In this document: positions 47,001 to 58,211 of the stretch, piece by piece
How the letters are laid out: the number at the start of each line of letters is the position of its first letter
Position numbering within the stretch: position 1 is the first letter of the stretch
Assembly: GCA_001579985.1 (NCBI GenBank)
Contig: LRSR01005694.1
Location: 1-64,000 of the forward strand
Length of the DNA: 64,000 nt
Origin: Hypsibius dujardini
Taxonomy: Eukaryota > Tardigrada > Eutardigrada > Parachela > Hypsibiidae
Reading direction: 5' to 3'
Made by a program: the position numbers and the translations under genes
Notes under the pieces: model-generated
Databases searched by the model: none
Told to the model about the DNA's origin: nothing
Seen by the model: the letters and a program-made list of their open reading frames with translations, nothing else

Positions 47001-48493
47001 TCAGAGCAGAGTTGTTTTATTGTGATTGGCGCCGCTCCTATTCTTGTTCTATTTGTCCCACTCTTTCGTTCCCCTCTGCCGTTCTTTTAGCATTGTCTTT
47101 CTTAATTACTTTGTTGCACTTTGATCTGTTATGGAATTATTCTGTTACTAGCTACTTGCTCCGTGTGTTTGAACGCCATTCTACTCAATTCTGTTCAATT
47201 TCAGAAACTCTCTTTTAGTCTGGTTCTGCGCTGTTCTTTTTTGTACACATGTCCTGCAAGATGATTTCTCTGTCGGAACAGTTGTTTTATCGTGATCAGC
47301 GATATTCCTATTCTTCTTTTTTTGTTCTGCCCATTTGTTACCATTTGGTGTTCTCTTGTTTCCTCTTTGTTCTATACGCTGTTGCACATTGATCTTGACC
47401 CCAAACTTACCGCTAGCGTATTGTCCATAATGCTCGATCCACTCCAACTTCTCGTAGTTGAAAATGCCGAACGTCCGGGTGCCGTCTGTGGTCAATATAA
47501 TTTGGAAGGTATTTCGCGGTGCCTACAAGAAATGCCTCTTTATAAATTCCATGGTAATTTCCCCCCGTTGCAAAGGACTATCTCGATTCCCGCCCTACCG
47601 ATTGCAGGCTCATGTTGCAAGACATTCCAAATTCCACAACGCGATCGTACGTCACGACGGCTGCCCATTTGGCTCGAAACTGCCGATACTGCGGCAAAGC
47701 ATTCCTATTACGAAGCGATTGTCATGAGTCAGTAAATTTGGTTAATACATAAATAATTATTTTACTAAATAAATGATTAATTCAATAAATGAGTAAGACT
47801 AGTAAATTAATTATTTAAATAAATAAGTAACTAATTTAATAAATAGATATTTAGTTTAATGAACACTGAATTAATTCATTGAATAAGTGATCTATTTACC
47901 AAATAAGTAATTAGTTTATCAAATAAATTAATATTTTACTTAATAACTAAGAAAGTTTACATATTAAAAAAAACGGTTCTCAGTCGAGTTGGGTAAAATA
48001 TTTCGAGAACTAACCGAATTTGGGTAGTGACGCCGGTTAACAGGCGACCCGCCTTGTCTGTCTCTTGTCGGTAGTAAATTTGGTTCCCTCCCGCCGCGTC
48101 AGAGCACACTTTCGGATGGATGTCCGACCAGAACGCGCTCAACATGACATGTTCATTGGGGAAGGGAGTTTCCGGGGAGAAACTATTGAGGCTCTGTCCG
48201 AATGTGAGGTATCCATTAGGGGCGATCTAAAAAATCAAAGAAACTTTATTGAGCGACACGAATGTAGGTTTTAAAAAGACCCATCATACCCAGATACTCT
48301 TGTAACGATGATCAAAGAAGGCCAGCCGGACATTTCCAAGCAGGATGATCTCCTCGGGATCGTCATCGCTCGGCGTCATGACTGTATCGGAAGTATTCGT
48401 TCCGAATGGTTCCAAAACGGCAGCGTAGCTGAAACGGGCATAGGCCAGCCCGACCAAAATGAAACCCACGATCGAAACGGGAATACTCCTCAT
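41043..48493 (-). CDS. Mesh-like NIDO-IPT-AMOP-VWD-sushi surface protein, probable GPI anchor
   Basis: Fourteen exons in phase: 48290-48493 (start, signal peptide), 48015-48226, 47599-47704, 47411-47522, 46294-46728, 45116-45281, 44703-45078 (upper edge least certain), 43789-44258, 43192-43694, 42432-42704, 42099-42353, 41774-41971, 41515-41703, 41043-41284 (TAA); total divisible by three, about 1,246 residues. Domains in order: NIDO (WAAVVTYDRVVEFG, RNTFQIILTTDGTRTFGIFN), IPT/TIG (YGSIFGGNEVVISG), AMOP (TSACECWAEQEPI, QQQCCYNDGGSL), VWD (GFGDPHIWTLDGLRYTFNGL, LLGNWNGRSDDDL), two sushi repeats, a Ser/Thr/Pro-rich stalk and a final hydrophobic segment with no cytoplasmic tail. The order matches insect Mesh (smooth septate junction) and SUSD2 relatives. 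Ending on a hydrophobic segment suggests a GPI signal in place of the transmembrane tail of Mesh. Confidence 0.9.
45480..46160. repeat. Degenerate CCGT/TCCG tetranucleotide tract in intron
   Basis: The intron between 45281 and 46294 holds a long degenerate run of CCGTCCGTCCATCCG-like units. It is a GC-richer variant of the TCTG arrays seen in other introns. Confidence 0.65.
46740..47400. repeat. TTCTG-rich low-complexity intron
   Basis: Most of the intron between 46728 and 47411 is made of TTCTGTT/TTCTTTT-like text. The intron 42705-43191 of the same gene has the complementary AGAACGG/GGAACAA text. Confidence 0.55.
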
Positions 48494-50005
48494 TTCTTTT
48501 GTTGTACCAGAATTAAGAGAGTAATTGAATGACCCGACACGTTGCCAAACAAAATTGTTAATCCGAGAAACATGAAGTTTTCACTACTACAGTATTGGGG
48601 TTCGAGCTTAGTCAGGGCTCCGTGTATGGGAATCCGGATGCTTTCATGAACCGGAAGTTCGAATGTGGTATTAATCAGCAGTTAGATTTGAAGCAGTATA
48701 GATTAGAAGAATGGTGGAAGTATTGTGAGAACAGTACCGTACACCGTCTCCTTGCTATAATCAGACTTATCTATTGATAGACTTCCGTTTGATTGAGCAC
48801 ACCCATATCACGTAGGACTGCTGCAATTTGACAGCTTCGAATGTTCTTACATTAACGTACATTTTAAAAAAGAAAAACGAAAGAAAAACGGTTTCCGGAA
48901 GAAAACTGACAAAGCTCTAGATCAATGACGTAGTGCTTAACGTAGTAAAGAACTTACCGTAGAGATGGATTCAATGAAATGGTAACATACCCAATGAATT
49001 GCATCGTCAAAATGCCGAAACGTAATAATTAGTTAATTATTATAAGTAACTGATTTTCCTTTTTTATGTTCGTGTTTCATGTTATATTATATATACTTTG
49101 ACGAATTATTGTAACTTATCAATGTGTTGGTAATTGACCATTTTTGTTGACGTTTTCAATACTGTACAAAAATTAACATTCCAAATCGTCAATAGCTATT
49201 CTATTTTCATGCATACTTTTCTAAGTACGCGTATTTCGCATAGAATAGTATTTATTAAAACCTTAAAACTAGTAATTCTGAGCATGTCTGGAATTTCTAT
49301 TTATGCCAACGGTAAGACCCCTAGGCAAAAGATTATTGTATAGCCGGGTTCATTTCTCACTTACGAAGTTGCTGCTCGTGTCTTTCAGCGTGTGCCTGCT
49401 GATTAAAATTCCCTCCGCGAACCGTCAAAGACCCGGAGAGGGCGCATTGTAATTTGTGAAGAGCTTCTTGAGTTCTCTTGTCATTTCGGGGGGGGGGGCC
49501 GGATCGGTTTATGACAGAAAGTGGCGCCTCCAACCGGGTGTGGAGATTTGGTGCCGGAAACTGAAAAAGGGAACGCGAGAAGGTTTATGTCGGATGTGTC
49601 TCTTCCCTCGACGCTGAGGCCGCCTCTGAACGTCCGCCATCCTGGGCCCTCCCTAATCAGTATATTGTATAGTCCAAGCTAGGTCAATTAAATTTGTCTG
49701 TCTGACTGTTTGTCTGCCTGTCTTGTCTCTGTTTTCTTTGTGTCTGTCTATCGATCTGTTACCGTTCCAAATATACAGTTCTAACACAACGTTGTCCTAC
49801 TTTACTACAAAATACGGTAAAGACAGCGGGAGTGGCCAAGTTCGATTTTGCTTTCCAATGAAATGATAATTAATATTAAAAATACTTTCTGAAAGCACCA
49901 AGTGTAAAAATTGGAGCGAAGGTAAGAGTGACGGAAAGTGTCGTTGAAATCGGATTTAAAAGACATAGCATGGGGGTAAGTAAGTGTATTAAATTTATAA
50001 AAAAA
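48494..50005. other. Intergenic, no supported gene
   Basis: This is the upstream region of the mesh-like gene and downstream region of the acid phosphatase. It contains a short TCTG run near 49700 and a G9 run near 49490. No conserved open frame was found. Confidence 0.5.
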
Positions 50006-50821
50006 TCAAACGGAAGCGTCTTCTTGGTCCAGCCGAGAATATGTCACACTAAGTCCGCTCTCCGGTCGCGAAACGTTCCCCAACAACGGCGACTTCTTCT
50101 GAGATCGGCGTTTGTAGCAGCCTAAAATATATCGATGAAGTTGGAAAGTTGTCGGTCTGGCGGACAGACAGACAGGCATACAAACAGGCAGACAGACAGA
50201 CAAGACAGACAGACAGAAATACAGGCATACAAACAGGCAAACAGACAGACAGTTAGGCAGCAAATGAAATTTGTAAATAATGCAAAATATAAGGTACCTA
50301 ACGCGAAAGTGGTCAGTATAATCACCAGGATCACCGTGATCAAAGCAATCTCCACATCATCCACTGAAAGTAAGAAAACAACCTATATGACAGGTAAAAC
50401 AAATGTAGTCACGCCGTGCGGTACCATCAATGCCCTCTCCGAATTCCCCGGTATGGCATTCCTTATCCCAGTCTTTTACAACGTAGTCCTTCGTGATTTC
50501 CACCAATTTATCAAACGGGCAGAAGATTCCACAGTTCGCATGCTGCAGAACCTGCGGTTCGAGACTAGCAATTTCCTTCAGACTAAATAGAAGGAAAAAT
50601 ATTGGTTTCCGGTATTTTGTACGGCTACAAAGACAGTCGTCATAAACTTACGTGTTTTTAAAGGATATCCTGACGGTGTTGTTGTTGAAGAGCTCAATCA
50701 AGACCGTTGACTACCAAGCAGGAAGCACGTCAGTAAACGAAATACGGCAGTGGAATTTTCTGTCTTTTAGTCAGTCTTCTCTTAGTTTGTCTACGTAACG
50801 GTCTGTCTGTCTGTCTGTCTA

Positions 50822-50866
<45 letters not shown>

Positions 50867-52733
50867 TATACCGTATATTGCGGTATGCCAATGAAGCCAG
50901 TGGATTTATTGTAGCCATTGTACAACTCCAACGTAGCCAGAATTCCTGCTACCGTCGAATCGTGCTGCAAATCCGCAGAAACAATAAAACCACATTTGAA
51001 AATCGAAATCTGCGGTCAAGTATCTACATTTGAGAGCTTACAGCTGAATAGATGAAAGCCTTTGTGCGATCCTTATCCGCCGCAGTGACATTGCTCCGTA
51101 CAGCGTCCTGCATTTGCTTCAGCAGCAAAGCCAGGAAGTTTCCGCCGGCCAGTCGAGCCCTCGGTTTGTCCTTGTTAGCACCGAATTGCAGCTGGAAGAA
51201 GCTGTCCGAGAGGAAGGTGATGTCGGTGTAGACGGACTCGTTCATCCACAGCGGAAGGGGTTTGCCGTGAGCGCGCTGACAGTAGATGACGTCGTGAACG
51301 TGGAAGGTAACATTCCAGGCGGCGGCCCGGTCGGGGGCGGACAGTCCACTTCCCTTCACCACGTATTCAAAGACAGCCTGCAAAATTATTAACCTCAACG
51401 AACGTTTCCCAAAAACACAATATTTAATCAGCTGACTGAAATAAAATAATGCATTTACAATCAGATTTCTATTAACTATTAAAGATTATTATATAACTTT
51501 ATTATTTTTCAACGTAATTATTTAATTAATGATGAATTAATTATGAAATTGATGTTGAAACTTATTTTTGCTCAGGGAATTTTCAGCAATTCTTACCATT
51601 TAATATATTACTATTGCTAACTATAATTATTTAAATTTAATTTTGATCAAGTAAATTAAATCAATTAAATCTATTTAATATATAACTTTTGTTTAATATA
51701 ATTGTTTAGTCTAATCATTTACAAACTATTGCAGTATTTTTGACATTTAGTTTTTCACAGGAAAATTTCGGCAATTTTTATTATTAATTATAATACAATA
51801 AATAACTCTAATTAATTCATAATTACCGATTTTCAGATTTCCCTTGGATGATGCAAGTTTAAGCAATTTTTACTATTCAATATATTTTACTATTAATCAC
51901 TATATTTGTTTGGTTGAATGAAACAATTATTAATACTCCAGAAGTAAATGTCGGCAATTATTCCAGTTTTGTTGAGTTACCACATACACGATATTTTTTG
52001 TACAAACGACGAGCTTCTGGAAGATCAACAGCCTCTTTGGCTAGCCGGAAGAAAGCTGGACAGGCTGTCTTTTTACTCAGCAAGTTCTCCTCATCCAAAG
52101 GGATCGTGTGGATGGAAACGGGCCTCCAGGATTTTCCTAAGTCCCCATTCCATTCAGTTTCCGGGGTAGGCGGAAATAAACCCGCTGCGAAGGCCTCGGC
52201 ACTCTCGAGGGTCCGGTCGGTATCACTCGATCGAATATAAACCTGATAATAAAAATTCGCCAATCAACCGATCAAGCGCCACAAATCGAGATGTGTCAAT
52301 CAGTCAATCAAGCGCCACAGATCGGGATGTACCAATCAGTCAATCAACGCTTACTTGGTTCGGTCCATAACTCGGGTCAAGAAATTTCGAGTAGCGCTGC
52401 CGATAAAACTTTCCTGCCTCAAACTGCTGCTCCATCCCAATTTTCGTTAGCCTCCCCATTCCATTCTCCCACATACTCTCTGGGTAAGGGTCGTTTTTAT
52501 ACGCGTGCAAAGGCGCGCGGTCGCCATGGCGAAATATCTGCATCAACACCACACCACCGTTCACTGATTGATTGATTGACGTACAGCAAAACTCAAAGAC
52601 TTGAAATGGCCCGCTTTACCAATTGCACGAGTTTGAGATCATCCACCACCTCCACAGCGTATGCCTTGCATGCCAGAAAGACGGTAAAAAATAGCGAGAA
52701 TGTTGGGGTGATAGCGGCACTCGGGAGATTCAT
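50006..52733 (-). CDS. Membrane-anchored histidine acid phosphatase (lysosomal/prostatic type)
   Basis: Nine exons in phase: 52620-52733 (start, signal peptide FSLFFTVFLACKAYA), 52355-52537, 51988-52242, 51042-51377, 50872-50964, 50652-50710, 50425-50582, 50298-50363, 50006-50121 (TGA); about 459 residues. The catalytic motif RHGDRAP lies at the start of exon 2, and the acid/base HDSTVAG begins exon 5. VYIRSSDTDRTLESAEAFAA is typical of the family. The luminal Cys pair near the end (CGIFCPFDK) is kept. One membrane helix (IALITVILVIILTTFAL) and a short basic tail follow. The tail contains TYSRL, a YxxPhi-type sorting motif like that of lysosomal acid phosphatase, so lysosomal delivery via the surface is likely (inference). 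It hydrolyses phosphomonoesters at acid pH. It is head to head with PIGN, 440 bp apart. Confidence 0.9.
50157..50260. repeat. CAGA/CAAA microsatellite in acid phosphatase intron
   Basis: Tetranucleotide array filling most of the intron between 50121 and 50298. Confidence 0.85.
50800..50868. repeat. Near-perfect TCTG microsatellite in acid phosphatase intron
   Basis: About 17 TCTG units with one TATC interruption. They end a few bases from the 5' splice site (gene on the minus strand, exon edge at 50872). This is the purest array in the window and probably length-variable. Confidence 0.9.
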
Positions 52734-53173
52734 CGTAAAGCAGGATTCCACGTCATTGGAAGCGACTCTGTGTGTGCTTCTAATACTGCAAATAACGTCG
52801 TAAAGTGGTCTGTCATATGAAGGAGGGGTGACGAAAAAAAGGTTGCTTAGCACTTGGCGATAGTTATTTAATTGGTCAGAATTTTTATCAACAATAAAAA
52901 TTTCCACAGAAGAACGTTTCTAGAGAAGACACCAGATTAATGTTACAGTACATTTTTTTGGCCAGTTGGCACTGGCAAAGAGGCACTAAACAGTTCCAAT
53001 TCCAATTCCGTTTGTCCACTTCCAAAAGCTGGTGGCTTTTAAAATTTGAAACTTGCTGTCACGCAATTCAATTCAACTCACTCTTTTCCAGTTAACTTGA
53101 ATTACTTACTCTACTACTACTGCATAATTTCTGTTTAAAATTAATTTTGTTATTGGAACGTAGGGTTGAAAAG

Positions 53174-56100
53174 ATGAGTATATCATGGCTCATCATATGC
53201 GGAGTGCTAATCCATGTAATCTTCCTCAAATCGATCTTCGACATTTATTTCACTTCTCCGCTGGTGCACGGCATGACTAATCAACCGATCAACGATTCGG
53301 CGCCAGCCAAGCGGCTTGTGTTAATTTCGTGTGATGGTTTGCGGGCGGACAAATTCTTTGAGAACGACTCCGATGGACAACCTTGGATGCCTTTTCTACG
53401 CCGCAGAGCTTTACATGACGGAATTGCGGGTGTGAGCCAAACGAGAGTGCCGACGGAGTCGAGACCGGGCCATGTCGCCATGATAGCAGGATTTTATGTA
53501 AGATTTAGGCAACTACTTATGGTTAATTGATTGATTAGCCCGCGGATCCTCTGTTGATTATTTATTGCTAGCCCATTTCTTTGATTGATCGATTATAGTC
53601 CTCTGGTTTTCTTCAAAATGAAATTACAATAATTTATTCCGTTACTAAAATTTCGAGAAATGTTTTGTTAATAGCTTTTCAGAATTTTCCCCCGTAATAT
53701 TTTCCTAAATATATATGATTATAAAAAATGTTAGATTTTTTGGTTTATTACTTCAATGACCATGCTATGATATTCTGGAGCATATTCTTGGGTTTTTTAT
53801 ATTTATATTTTAATAAAAAATAGTAAGCGTAAATTTGAATATTTAATGAGTAAGGATTATGTTCATCGTACGTTTGATTAATATAAAATATTTAATTTCT
53901 ATTAATTCTGATAGTATTTTGTTTGCAGGAAGACGTGAGTGCTGTTACCAAAGGCTGGAAAGAGAACCCGGTCGAATTCGACTCGGTCTTCAATCAAAGC
54001 CGCTTTACCTGGGGCTGGGGCAGTCCAGACATCATTACAATCTTCACCAAGGACAAGAAAGATTCCGGCGAGCTGGTCGATATTCCGCATATTTTTGCGG
54101 ATACTTACTCCGCGGAGTTTGAAGATTTTGCTGCATCCCCGGTGCTCTTAGATTTCTGGGTCTTCGACAGAGTTACGGTAATCTATTGGTACTTGACAGG
54201 CAGACAGTCAAACAGAAAGCAAACTAGGCGGACAACTATATCGGTTAACAGGCAGAGAGGCAAATGCTGGTTAAACTTATTGCAGTATAAATCCTTTTAG
54301 GAATTTCTTACGAAAGCCAAGTACAATCTCTCGGCGATGGAGATGCTGCATCAAGACAAGATAATCCTGTTCCTACATTTACTGGGAATGGACACCACGG
54401 GCCATGTCTTTAAGCCGCAAAGCGAGTCCGTTTCACGTGTTGCACCTCCAAAGAAATATGCGGGTCATCATTGCCCGTCTTAATTGTCATTTTTTGCAGG
54501 GTCTACACGGACACTATGCGGCAAATCGATGAGCGAGTAGCGACCCTCACGGAGGAGCTGGCGCAGTTTTACCAGAATGACGGACAGACTGCATTTATTT
54601 TCACTGCGGATCATGGAATGACGGACTGGGGTAAGAAAATCTTAAGGTGGATTTCAGTTTAGTTCTGTTTTTGATTTTTTCCCCAATATAAATTTCTTAG
54701 GCTCAGTTATTTAATATTTAATGTCAACGTTTATGTGTAATTGAGGAATTGATGGATTATGTACTTGAGCGTTGAAATAACATTATTTAACGTGATAAAT
54801 AGATTATTTTTGGTCTTTTGTTAATTTAAAATAACGCATGTGAATTTTAATTCAATTGGATAATTAAAAGATTCGATTTGAATACACCTGGATGATAACT
54901 CAGTAATAAAGTAGTTCCTTTTTTTGAAATTCTTTCAGGCTCACATGGATCTGGTCAAGCCGACGAAACGGCTACTCCAATTGTAGCATGGGGAGCAGGG
55001 ATTACCGAAACCTTGGGCTCTGGTCTACGTTTTGATGTGGAGCAGGCGGATCTGGCGCCATTGATGTCCGCCTTGATCGGCATTCCGATTCCCGCTAATT
55101 CCGTGGTATGAGAACGCTGGAAGAACTATAGCAGATCCTTTGCTTGCTCTATTATAAACATATTTTTGTCTTTGGTGTCAGGGTGTTTTGCCTTTGGACT
55201 ATCTGAACGCGTCAGAAGCGTACAAGACTGCCGCGTTTCTCGCCAATGCAAAGCAAATATACGAGCAGGTTCGAGTGACCAGCGAACGAAGGGTTTTGCA
55301 ATCTTCATCTTTCATACCGTTTCCGTAAGTTCCTCGAGGCAAACATATATGGATACTGGCAGAGACACGGGCAGATAGGCAGGCAGGCAGACGTACAAGC
55401 CGACGTTGTTTGCTGTCTGTTGAAATCATGATAACTGCACAAAAAAAGGATCATGGGCACGACGCGTCTAGCTTGAAATAATATGCTCTGGTTAGGAGTT
55501 TGGACTCAGCCATTTGGTCACGGATGCTATCTGAGCTGGAAACCGACCGGAACAAGTTTCCCAGTGCCACTGCGGTGACTACTGGTATCGCTGAACTGAT
55601 CCAGCTCTCGTTAAACGCACTGGACTATTACCATAAATATGACCGGTATTTTCTGCAGTGAGTAGATCACTTTTGTCTATCTGTGCTGACTGACAATATT
55701 CAATTGACGACATTGACCAAACTATCGTTAGGTCCTTGGTTGTTTTGGGGTATGCTGGTTGGATGGTCCTTATTCTCATCGTACTTGTGCAGAACGCAGC
55801 TGCCAGAGCATTCCATGCACGAGAAACGTTTTCGCGTTCTCTTGTAGGAGGTGGAACGACCATTGGTATCTTTGTCATCTGGTATTTGCTGGGTTAGTCT
55901 GAGAGAAGGCCATACATACCAGCAGGCAGAAAGACAGATAGACAGACAGGCGGCCCGACCGACAGACAGACAGAAAGACGGTTCAGCAGACAGACAGACA
56001 AACAAATAAACTGAGACAATCTGTTGTCTTGTTATCCAGCCCACGGTAGCCCGATGATTCACCTTCTATATGGCCTCCTCCCTGTTTTCACATGGACTGC

Positions 56101-57731
56101 TGTCATCTCACAACTGCAGCAAGATCAGTCCCCCGCTCCATCTTACGTTAGAAAGGCGAGCAGTATCGCGTTACTGTTCTGCACTGCTGTGCTCTGCATC
56201 ACCGGCGTCGAACTGCTAGTCCTCTCCTTCTTCCATCGATCAGCCATCTCCGTCGGTCTGGTCCTCGGCGGAGTTTGGATCTTCTTCACTTCGTCTGCAC
56301 GGTTATCGATAAAAGGAAGTTGGCTACTTACTTCATTGCTTCTCTCGGTCTTTCCCGTGCTGCCGGTGGTGGGCAAGTCACGACAACCTGCCCTTGTGTT
56401 AGTTGTTTTGCTGGTTGTTTCAGTTGATGCTGTGTTTATGGTTGACTCCTTTGTTTTCTCAGGATCTTATCCGGGGCTGTGGGGATCTGTGCGTTAGTGG
56501 TACTTGTCTGGAAGCGGCAGAAGACAGCTTCGGCTAGCGCAAACCTGCTCAAAGTGCAGGCCGGACTTTTGACTGCTGCTGTCGCTATCGTTTTTGTGAC
56601 TGCCCAGAGCGTTGATGCTCGAGTTTCACCTGGATTAGTAGTCCATGCTTGCAGTTGGACATTGCTAGGTCTGTCTAATTGTCTTATCTGTCTGTTTGCC
56701 TGGTTGCCTATCTGTCTCTGCCTGTGTGTTTGTTTTTCTGTCTGTTTTTCTCTATTTCCTTGTCTATCTGTCTGTCTGTCTGTCTACCTATCTATCTCTT
56801 CGTCTTTCTATAAGTCCTTCTGTCTGCCTGTCTCTCTGCTTGTTCTTGTTCCGTTCTGTTTAATCAATCAGCCTTTTTTTGCAGGGTTGAGCTTTCTTCT
56901 CCCCTTCTTTGGTTCAACGGAATTACTTTTGCGATTCGCCAATGTCGCGGTTAGCCTGCTAACCAGCTACCTGCTTATGAGCGTTGCCTATGAAGGTCTC
57001 TTTTTCCTCGTCTTCACCATTCATCTCTACCTGTGGGTCACTTTGGAACATCAAGACTCCACCTCTAAACTTCCGCTTCATTCCATGACCATTTTCGACA
57101 AATTTAGTCATGGCCTGTTCGCAGATACACGGCCTTTCAGCTTGACCGATCTCCGGCGAGCTTTCTTTTTTGTATTTTTTATCCTGACGGCTTTCTTCGG
57201 GACGGGCAATATTGCTAGTATCAACAGCTTCGACCCCGCGTCGGCCTTCAGTTTCGTCACCGTCTTTCGGCCATTTATCATGGCTGCCATCTTGCTGTGT
57301 AAAGTGATGGTACCCTTTCTGCTGGTCGGTTGTGCCTTCCACATTCTTCAGGCAGCTTGCCGAGTTCCTATGCAGAGCATGTGTCTGGTGGTGATGCTCA
57401 TTTCCGACTGCATGGCATTGGTAAGAAAAATGACTGACAGACAGACAGGTAAACGAACAGACATACAGATAGACAAGCAGGCAGTGGAAGAAAAACAGTT
57501 TGGCAGCGGACTGGATGATCTCCATTAATTGCAATATAGTATTTATTGATGTTGCAGAATTTCTTTTTCCTGGTGAGGACGGAAGGGAGCTGGCTAGAAA
57601 TCGGAACTTCGATCTCACATTATGTGATGGTTATGACTTTGATTGTGTTCACGTTGTTGCTGTCTTACTTGTCATCGCTATTGATGTCCAAGAAGATGAA
57701 ATTTTTTTTGGCCCACAAAGAACCGTTGTGA
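53174..57731 (+). CDS. PIGN: GPI ethanolamine phosphate transferase 1
   Basis: Twelve exons in phase: 53174-53497, 53929-54177, 54301-54425, 54500-54630, 54939-55105, 55182-55324, 55496-55657, 55732-55892, 56040-56397, 56463-56668, 56885-57420, 57558-57731 (TGA); total divisible by three, about 911 residues. The N-terminal helix is followed by [13 protein letters not shown], the catalytic-domain start [13 protein letters not shown], the nucleophile region [50 protein letters not shown], and the metal site [16 protein letters not shown] (across a splice). The C-terminal half is a multi-pass membrane region with [19 protein letters not shown]. These match PIGN, which adds phosphoethanolamine to the first mannose of the GPI anchor in the ER. 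Several introns hold TCTG/CAGA repeats. Confidence 0.96.
56672..56860. repeat. TCTG microsatellite in PIGN intron
   Basis: Degenerate TCTG/CCTG array that begins at the 5' splice site (exon ends 56668) and fills the intron. Similar tracts occur at 55371-55395, 55920-56010 and 57433-57482 in the same gene. Confidence 0.85.
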
Positions 57732-58211
57732 TGGCAAAGGCTTGAGGAGTTTTCTGGAATCTATTCGGATTCTTAAAAAAATATTATTGCCTTTTAATAC
57801 CGGTTATTTCGGTCGTAAAGACGAGATTACGTCTAGAAGTAATTAGACAAATGACGCTGTTTCAGAAAGCCAATTGGAGGGTTTCTGTTTGCTTGAAGGC
57901 GGGGAATTTTATTTATTATGGTTCTGCATATCCGGCCAAGTCTAGTTGTATTATGGATTATTGAAGATTAGGCGCTGATAAAACAGGGTGACGGCAATCC
58001 GGCAGCCACCCTGTGCAGAGGCGGTTTTCCCTTCGGAGAGTTCACCGGAATCCAGGAGAATACAGGGAATCGTGTATTCGACATGATGATGCCTTGGTCG
58101 CAGCTCAAAAGACGCTTTTTTAAGTGGCCATGCATGGGTTTATCTTGCTCTCTATCCTTGAGCCTCCTCACTGTTTGAATCACATTTTTACTGTAGCAGT
58201 CTGATGTGAAA

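Noticed and set aside
50730-50918. Regular repeat array resembling a CRISPR
   Set aside because: The unit is four bases with no unique spacers; the DNA is eukaryotic intron.
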